The notes beneath the pieces were generated by a model. It worked only from the letters and a program-made list of their open reading frames with translations, had not been told where the DNA came from and did not search any database. A stretch of 56,196 nucleotides of DNA from JBNKFV01 sp050290265 (GTDB lineage Bacteria; Pseudomonadota; Gammaproteobacteria; Pseudomonadales; Cellvibrionaceae), in contig JBNKHI010000018.1 in the NCBI GenBank assembly GCA_050290265.1, positions 1-56,196 on the forward strand, given 5' to 3'. Position numbers and translations under genes: made by a program. Of the stretch, positions 51,007-56,196 are shown one piece after another. Each line of letters starts with the position of its first letter. The first letter of the stretch is position 1.

Positions 51007-52536
51007 GTGGATGAAGTATTGTCTGATCCGTCATTAGGCCGACACTCATTAACCGTTGTCGATATCGGTATCGATACCCATCAGGAGCCGGTGGTGTATA
51101 TGCGCGGCGATTGCGATATCTGTCGTTCTGAAGGTTTTGCCGCTAATAGCCGAGTCTTGCTTCGATACGCAGAAAAACGTGTTATTGCCACCTTGAATGT
51201 CGTGGATAAGCAGGTGTTGCCAGCCGGACGGGTTGGCTTATCTAAAATTGCCTTGCACCGCCTGGGCGTCGTCGATGGTTGTGAGATCACGGTTAGTCAT
51301 GCCCCGGTGGTGACTTCACTCGCTGCAGTTCGGAAAAAGATTTTTGGTCACAAGCTCAGTGATGAGGAGATAACCGACGTTGTTGAGGATATCAGCGCCC
51401 ACCGTTATACCGATATCGAAATTGCCAGCTTTCTTAGCGCCTGCGCGGGTAGTCGGTTGGATATAGATGAAATTATTGGCCTCACCGAGGCCATGGTTGC
51501 CTGCGGTAAACACATACACTGGCCAGAGCAAACTCAAGTTTTTGACAAACATTGCATTGGCGGATTGCCGGGTAATCGCACTACACCGTTGGTGGTTTCT
51601 ATCATCAGCGCGGCGGGATTGACGATCCCGAAAACCTCGTCGCGAGCGATCACCTCGCCGGCGGGTACCGCAGATACCATGGAAGCACTGACTAGCGTCA
51701 ATTTGAAGATTGCCGACATTCAGCGTGTTGTGGCCCAGACTCACGCCTGTCTTGCCTGGGGTGGGGCTGTCAATCTGAGCCCTGCCGACGACTTGTTCAT
51801 CCGCATTGAGCGGGCCTTGGATTTGGATGGTGAAGGGCAGTTGATCGCCTCGGTGTTGTCCAAAAAAATCGCGGCCGGCTCCACGCACGCGGTAATCGAT
51901 ATTCCCGTCGGCCCAACTGCCAAGGTGCGAACGCAACACGATGCTGATCGGCTTACCTCGCTCTTTACCCAGGTGGGAGCGGCTTGTGGTATTCAGATTC
52001 GCTGCCTTACTACTGATGGTAGTCAGCCGGTTGGGCGCGGTATCGGCCCGGTGGAGGAGGCGCGCGACGTGCTGGCGGTATTGCAGTGCAAAGACGACGC
52101 ACCTCGGGACCTGCGGGGGCGAGCCCTGTTTCTGGCGGCACATCTGTTTTCATTGGCTTATCAAGAGCAGTATGAACAAGGGCTGGAAAGGGCAACCGCG
52201 ATTTTGGATGAAGGCAAAGCCTGGCAGCAGTTTCAGCACATTGTCGCAGCGCAGGGGGGAATGAAAACGCTGCCTGAGGCCGCTTACCAGCATGTCGGAG
52301 TGGCGCCCGTTACCGGCACTTTGATGACAATCGACAATCGTCAACTGGCACGTCTGGCAAAGCTGGCGGGTGCTCCAGCGACAGCGGCAGCGGGGCTGCG
52401 TCTGCACGCCCGTGTCGGCGACAAGGTTGAGATTGGACAACCCTTATTTACCCTCTATTCCAATACGACCGGAGAACAAGAATACGCCATGGCGTTTTAT
52501 CGACAGTCGACAATTTTTACTATTGAGGAGGCGTGA
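51007..52536 (+). CDS. AMP phosphorylase-type (DeoA family) nucleoside/nucleotide phosphorylase
   Basis: Phosphorylase of 509 aa. It has an extra N-terminal domain of about 85 residues, as in archaeal AMP phosphorylase, before the thymidine phosphorylase fold. The phosphate-binding segment is DKHCIGGLPGNRTT (about 179-192), matching the AMP phosphorylase form (IGGxPGN) rather than the STGGVGD of thymidine phosphorylase. SSRAITSPAGTADTMEAL follows. The likely reaction is NMP + phosphate giving base + ribose 1,5-bisphosphate; thymidine phosphorylase activity is the conservative alternative. The GTG start at 51007 follows GGAG. The next gene overlaps by 4 bp, so they are translationally coupled. 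Confidence 0.85.
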   Translation: MDEVLSDPSLGRHSLTVVDIGIDTHQEPVVYMRGDCDICRSEGFAANSRVLLRYAEKRVIATLNVVDKQVLPAGRVGLSKIALHRLGVVDGCEITVSHAPVVTSLAAVRKKIFGHKLSDEEITDVVEDISAHRYTDIEIASFLSACAGSRLDIDEIIGLTEAMVACGKHIHWPEQTQVFDKHCIGGLPGNRTTPLVVSIISAAGLTIPKTSSRAITSPAGTADTMEALTSVNLKIADIQRVVAQTHACLAWGGAVNLSPADDLFIRIERALDLDGEGQLIASVLSKKIAAGSTHAVIDIPVGPTAKVRTQHDADRLTSLFTQVGAACGIQIRCLTTDGSQPVGRGIGPVEEARDVLAVLQCKDDAPRDLRGRALFLAAHLFSLAYQEQYEQGLERATAILDEGKAWQQFQHIVAAQGGMKTLPEAAYQHVGVAPVTGTLMTIDNRQLARLAKLAGAPATAAAGLRLHARVGDKVEIGQPLFTLYSNTTGEQEYAMAFYRQSTIFTIEEA

Positions 52537-53456
52537 TGAGTGAAGCCTCGACTGTGTCAGGGAAATCACCGTTACTGTTTTCCTTCAATAATCATCCGTG
52601 GGTCGAGTCACTCACTGCGGCGATTGGTGGTCAGCGCGGTGACTTCGAAGCTCGACATTTTCCCGATGGCGAGTCTTACCTTCGGGTTATGTCTGCAGTT
52701 GAAAACAACCCCTGTGTGGTTATTGCTGATTTGTCGCATCCCAATGAAAAATATTTACCATTGTTGTTTTTGCTGGAAACCCTGCGGGAACTTGGCGCAT
52801 CCACTGTCGGTTTAATCGCCCCCTATCTGAGTTATATGCGTCAGGATTGTCGCTTTGTCGATGGCGAAGCGGTGACATCGCGTATTTTCGCGCGTTCGTT
52901 GTCGCGGCATATCGACTGGTTGGTCACGGTTGATCCCCATTTGCATCGCTACCATACTTTGGATGAAATTTATGCCGTACCCAGCCATGTTGTGCAGGGT
53001 GCTCCGGCGTTAGCACAGTGGCTTAAAACGCAAAGTAACCTGCTGTTGGTGGGGCCGGATAGCGAGAGTGAACAGTGGGTCGCGAACATCGCCGCGCTCA
53101 GTCAACACCCTTATGTGATCGGCGCTAAGCAGCGCCTGGGGGATCGCCATGTCGAAGTAACCTTACCCTCCGTCGATAGGTTCAGAGACCGAACGGCTGT
53201 GATTATCGACGATGTCATTTCCAGTGGGCAGACGATTTTGGAGTGTGTTAAAACACTCCAGTCCAAGGGTATCGACAAGATTCAATGCGTGGCGGTGCAC
53301 GGCATCTTTGCCGATAACGCTTATCAAACCTTACTCACCTCCGGCCTCAATAAGCTGGTCACGTCTAACACTATCCCCCATCCATCCAATGCTATTGATA
53401 TGACCTCGCAGATGATCGCGCCGGTTATCAACATGCTTAAACTGCCAGGACAATAA
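52533..53456 (+). CDS. ribose-phosphate pyrophosphokinase-like protein
   Basis: PRPP synthetase family protein of 307 aa. It has the N-terminal oligomerisation part (RHFPDGESYLRV), the ATP-binding region PYLSYMRQDCRF, VDPHLHRY with the catalytic/metal His, and the PRPP-binding loop VIIDDVISSGQTI near residue 222. It differs from housekeeping PrsA at several positions and sits in an operon with an AMP-phosphorylase-type enzyme and a nuclease, so it is a specialised paralogue. It may handle ribose phosphates produced by its neighbour. ATG overlaps the previous stop by 4 bp. Confidence 0.88.
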   Translation: MMSEASTVSGKSPLLFSFNNHPWVESLTAAIGGQRGDFEARHFPDGESYLRVMSAVENNPCVVIADLSHPNEKYLPLLFLLETLRELGASTVGLIAPYLSYMRQDCRFVDGEAVTSRIFARSLSRHIDWLVTVDPHLHRYHTLDEIYAVPSHVVQGAPALAQWLKTQSNLLLVGPDSESEQWVANIAALSQHPYVIGAKQRLGDRHVEVTLPSVDRFRDRTAVIIDDVISSGQTILECVKTLQSKGIDKIQCVAVHGIFADNAYQTLLTSGLNKLVTSNTIPHPSNAIDMTSQMIAPVINMLKLPGQ

Positions 53457-53458
53457 TT

Positions 53459-54814
53459 ATGAGAATTACTTTTATTGGTGGTACAGAAACCGTTACTGGG
53501 TCCAAGTTTTTGGTAGAAACCAAGACGACCAAAGTACTGGTCGACTGTGGTCTGTTCCAGGGCTACAAATGGCTGCGGGAACGCAATTGGCAAACCTTGC
53601 CTCTGGATATTGATAAGCTGGATGCGGTACTGCTGACGCACGCCCACTTGGATCACTCCGGTTATATTCCGGTACTGTACAAACGGGGCTTTCGCGGTAC
53701 GGTGTTTACCCATCGCGCCACCCAGGCGCTCTGCCAAATCCTGCTTGCCGACAGTGGCCATATTCAGGAGGAAGACGCAAAATATTTTAGCAAGCATAAA
53801 CTGGGTAAACATCAGCACCCCGAAGCGCTCTACGATCGACAAACGGCAGAAGCGTGTATGACGCTGTTCCAATCGGTGAATTTTGATGAGCAGGTTGAAG
53901 TGGGTGATATCCGTTTCTATCTACAGCCCGCGGGGCATATTCTCGGTGCTGCCAGTATTATTGTTGAAGTGGATGGCAAGCGTATCGGCTTTTCTGGTGA
54001 TGTCGGGCGCTTCGATGACGTGTTGATGAAACCGCCACGACCCCTGCCAGAACTTGATCTGCTGTTGATGGAATCCACCTACGGTAATCGCCAGCACGAC
54101 CGGCAAGACCCTTTTCAACAGTTAGCCACTATCGTCAACCGTGTCGCGAAAAACGGAGGCGTATTGCTGATCCCGGCCTTTGCAGTCGGGCGCGCGCAGG
54201 CCTTGCAACATTTACTGGCAAGCCTTATCCATCAGGGCCTTATCCCGAAAATGCCTATTTATCTCGACAGCCCTATGGCGATCAGAGTTACCGACATCTT
54301 TTGCGAGTATCATGATCAGCACCGACTCAGCCAGGAGCAATGTCACCTTATGTGCGATGCTGTGACATACACGCGCACGGTGGATGAATCCAAGGCGCTG
54401 GCGGAACTGACCTTTCCTCACATTATTATTGCGGGAAGTGGCATGGCTACGGGGGGGCGCATTCTGCATCATTTTAAACGCCTGTTAAGTCACCCTAAAA
54501 CCACTGTATTGTTTACTGGCTATCAAGCGGGCGGTACTCGCGGCGCAAAAATGCTGGACGGGGTTGATGCCGTGAAAATTCATGGTGACTGGATACCGGT
54601 ACGTGCAGCGGTTGAGGTCATATCCAGTTTGTCCGGTCATGGTGATTATCTCGAACTCACCCAGTGGCTACAACAATCGGCGCTTATGGACGCAACAAGC
54701 ATTCAATTGGTTCACGGTAATCCAGACGCCCTTGAAGGCTTTCGTGTGCATTTGCAAGAAGAGACAAAATTTAAAGTGAGTGTGGCGGGGTATCGCGATA
54801 TTTTACATTTGTAA
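53459..54814 (+). CDS. MBL-fold beta-CASP ribonuclease
   Basis: Metallo-beta-lactamase/beta-CASP RNA-processing nuclease (YSH1/CPSF-73-like) of 451 aa. The zinc motif THAHLDHSGY has His61, His63, Asp65 and His66; further ligands are in AGHILGAASI and SGDVGRFDD. The beta-CASP domain follows, with LLIPAFAVGRAQ, DSPMAIRVTDIF and IIAGSGMATGGR, and the terminal RMMBL-like part has SLSGHGDYLEL. It likely cleaves RNA endo- or exonucleolytically. It begins 2 bp after the PRPP synthetase-like gene as the third operon member. Confidence 0.92.
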   Translation: MRITFIGGTETVTGSKFLVETKTTKVLVDCGLFQGYKWLRERNWQTLPLDIDKLDAVLLTHAHLDHSGYIPVLYKRGFRGTVFTHRATQALCQILLADSGHIQEEDAKYFSKHKLGKHQHPEALYDRQTAEACMTLFQSVNFDEQVEVGDIRFYLQPAGHILGAASIIVEVDGKRIGFSGDVGRFDDVLMKPPRPLPELDLLLMESTYGNRQHDRQDPFQQLATIVNRVAKNGGVLLIPAFAVGRAQALQHLLASLIHQGLIPKMPIYLDSPMAIRVTDIFCEYHDQHRLSQEQCHLMCDAVTYTRTVDESKALAELTFPHIIIAGSGMATGGRILHHFKRLLSHPKTTVLFTGYQAGGTRGAKMLDGVDAVKIHGDWIPVRAAVEVISSLSGHGDYLELTQWLQQSALMDATSIQLVHGNPDALEGFRVHLQEETKFKVSVAGYRDILHL

Positions 54815-54956
54815 TTGCTAGGTGAAGTAGTCGGAAGGAAAATGTTATAGACATTGAAACCTTAAAAAATGGTCTGTAGTGGAGCAGGGCATTGCGTTGA
54901 CGCTTCGGCGGGTAACTGCACTATTACTTGCTAAAAGCCCGACTTAACGCTGCGGG

Positions 54957-55730
54957 TTAGTGGTGAATTTTTCCATCCATGAAATGCTTTTCGTTAAAAG
55001 GAAAAACAATTTTTGTATTGGCTTTTGTCAGGTGTTGGTCTTTGTCGGGGCAATCAACAACGGACAGCAAATGCCGAATGATATTTAAACGCGCGCGCTT
55101 TTTGTTATCGGCATTCACAATAAACCAGGGCGCATGTTCGCTATGGCTGTGCTGCAGCATCTCGTCGCGGGCGCAGGAATAATCATCCCAGTGTTCGATG
55201 GCTGTAGAGTCGATAGGACTGATCTTCCACTGTTTTAGTGGGTCTTCCTGTCGATCCTCCAGCCTGCTTTGCTGTTCATCTTTCGAGATATCGAGATAGT
55301 ATTTAATAATTTGGATGCCGGCATCGCAGAGCATTTTTTCGAAAGGGATGACAGTTTTCAGGAACTGTTTGTGTTCCGTTGCCGTACAAAATCCCATGAC
55401 TTTTTCAACGCCCGCGCGGTTATACCAACTGCGATTCATCAGCACCATTTCCTGGCGACTTGGTAGATAAGTTGTGTAGCGTTGGAAATACCAGCTGTTA
55501 GTATCTCGCTCTGAGGGCTTGCCCAACGCGACCACTCGGGTTTCGCGCGGGCTTAAGTGTTCTGTAATCCGTTTGATGACACCATCTTTTCCAGCAGCGT
55601 CCCTGCCTTCAAAAATAACCAGCAGCTGAAGATCATTTTTGATGATGTGGCGTTGTAATCTAACCAACTGGATTTGCAATTGTTCGAGGTGTTTTTTGTA
55701 AGATTGTTTTGTTTTTGCAGCGTTATTCAT
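54957..55730 (-). CDS. ppk2: polyphosphate kinase 2 (PPK2)
   Basis: PPK2-family kinase of 257 aa that moves phosphate between polyphosphate and nucleotides. Walker A is FEGRDAAGKDG (residues 40-50), followed by ITEHLSPRETRVVALGKPSERD, then the lid WYFQRYTTYLPS and Walker B MNRSWYNRAGVEKVMGF. Short single-domain PPK2 enzymes of this class phosphorylate NDPs or NMPs; the class cannot be fixed by eye. It converges with the phosphorylase/PRPP/nuclease operon. Nucleotide metabolism connects them in theme, but they are not co-transcribed. Confidence 0.93.
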   Translation of the reverse strand: MNNAAKTKQSYKKHLEQLQIQLVRLQRHIIKNDLQLLVIFEGRDAAGKDGVIKRITEHLSPRETRVVALGKPSERDTNSWYFQRYTTYLPSRQEMVLMNRSWYNRAGVEKVMGFCTATEHKQFLKTVIPFEKMLCDAGIQIIKYYLDISKDEQQSRLEDRQEDPLKQWKISPIDSTAIEHWDDYSCARDEMLQHSHSEHAPWFIVNADNKKRARLNIIRHLLSVVDCPDKDQHLTKANTKIVFPFNEKHFMDGKIHH

Positions 55731-56172
55731 TGCGTTACCCTGGTTGTGATCCTGTTAAAGAACGTGTTCGACGCTGTGTATATGTATGTCGGGCGAGGGA
55801 GTCTGGTTGCTTACTCTGCTTTCAAGACGACGAGGTTGCCAACAGTATAGCGGTTGTCAGCAGAGGGGCCCCGGCCGCTGACTGTGTCTACTACCTTTTG
55901 GTCGTTAACGAAAAGGTTAAGTTCATTCTTCGCGAAGATACTACGGTCCCATGCCATCAATCGTTTGCTGACCCCAACGACTGTTTTTGATCTGATTAAG
56001 TAGGGTAATTAAGAATAGTTCGGCAAGCTATGCCTGCTAAGGACGTCGTAGGCATAGCGTGTTTGTTAGCAACTGAAAAGTCACAAACCAAGTGGTTAAA
56101 CTTTTCAAATCATGTGGCGCGCTACAGCGCTACAACCGGGATGCCGCTTCTTGCAGACACTCCAGTACAAAC
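55731..56172. other. intergenic region at the right end
   Basis: About 440 bp without a supportable gene. Short frames here lack ribosome binding sites and recognisable sequence. Confidence 0.4.
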
Positions 56173-56196
56173 AAAAAAGCCCCGTTCTTGCGAACG
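56173..56196 (-). terminator. terminator cut by the window edge
   Basis: AAAAAAGCCCCGTTC-TTGC-GAACG reaches the last base. CGTTC/GAACG forms the hairpin top, and the A-run plus GCCC would be the outer arm whose partner lies outside. It ends a transcript coming from the right on the minus strand, or a bidirectional pair. Confidence 0.6.

Noticed and set aside
51316..52143. 275-codon antisense frame on the minus strand
   Set aside because: It lies entirely within the AMP-phosphorylase-type gene, has no domain and no ribosome site, and reflects codon bias of the real gene.

Overview
The window looks like the chromosome of a free-living, probably marine or aquatic gammaproteobacterium. This rests on the moderate GC content, sigma54/NtrC-type control elements, abundant periplasmic cytochromes, a nitrogen-free compatible solute pathway and a type I-F family CRISPR repeat. 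The exact genus cannot be told from sequence alone. There are no rRNA, tRNA or insertion-sequence signals, and most of the window is ordinary chromosomal gene content plus one CRISPR-Cas island.

Layout. 1-5.5 kb: the 3' end of a Kef-type K+/H+ antiporter, a sulfotransferase, a GFA-family gene broken by an in-frame TAG, and a LysR regulator divergent from a glutathionyl-hydroquinone reductase plus pirin pair. 5.7-19.6 kb: a large nitrate-linked block. It starts with the ANTAR antiterminator NasT, followed by a sigma54-type promoter and a leader holding two hexaloop hairpins and an overlapping terminator. Then come an ABC nitrate transporter (nrtABC), an outer-membrane porin, a flavoprotein/[2Fe-2S]/di-heme-b membrane fusion, an 11-heme cytochrome c, a DUF3365 cytochrome lipoprotein, a truncated haemoglobin with a ferredoxin-FNR reductase, a chemoreceptor without a sensor domain and a NIT-domain-like membrane protein. 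No nitrate or nitrite reductase of a known family lies in the window.

19.7-25.6 kb: a minus-strand operon for the compatible solute glucosylglycerate (glycerate kinase, phosphatase, synthase, phosphorylase). It is preceded by a strong sigma54-type promoter and a cluster of NtrC-like sites. 25.6-36 kb: twin SDRs with a divergent LysR, a PhoD-like phosphatase, and a five-gene run of NTF2-like, QorB-like, SDR, NTF2-like and PQQ-cytochrome c dehydrogenase genes. 36-37.7 kb: a Na+/phosphate cotransporter.

37.8-47.4 kb: a compact type I-F2 (I-Fv) CRISPR-Cas system on the minus strand: WYL regulator, cas1, cas2-3, cas7fv, cas5fv, cas6f, then 33 repeats. The leader lies next to cas6f and the decayed, ancestral end is near 37.8 kb. 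47.6-56 kb: a glutathione peroxidase, an FMN reductase, a diguanylate cyclase, an AMP-phosphorylase-type enzyme / PRPP-synthetase-like / beta-CASP nuclease operon, and a PPK2 polyphosphate kinase.

The most interesting candidate for an undescribed system is the 11.9-19.6 kb block. There a single polypeptide appears able to carry electrons from NADH through FAD, an iron-sulfur cluster and two b hemes to the periplasmic side, next to an 11-heme cytochrome. It is encoded downstream of nitrate-responsive antitermination control, with NO-detoxification-like and nitrate-sensing-like genes following.
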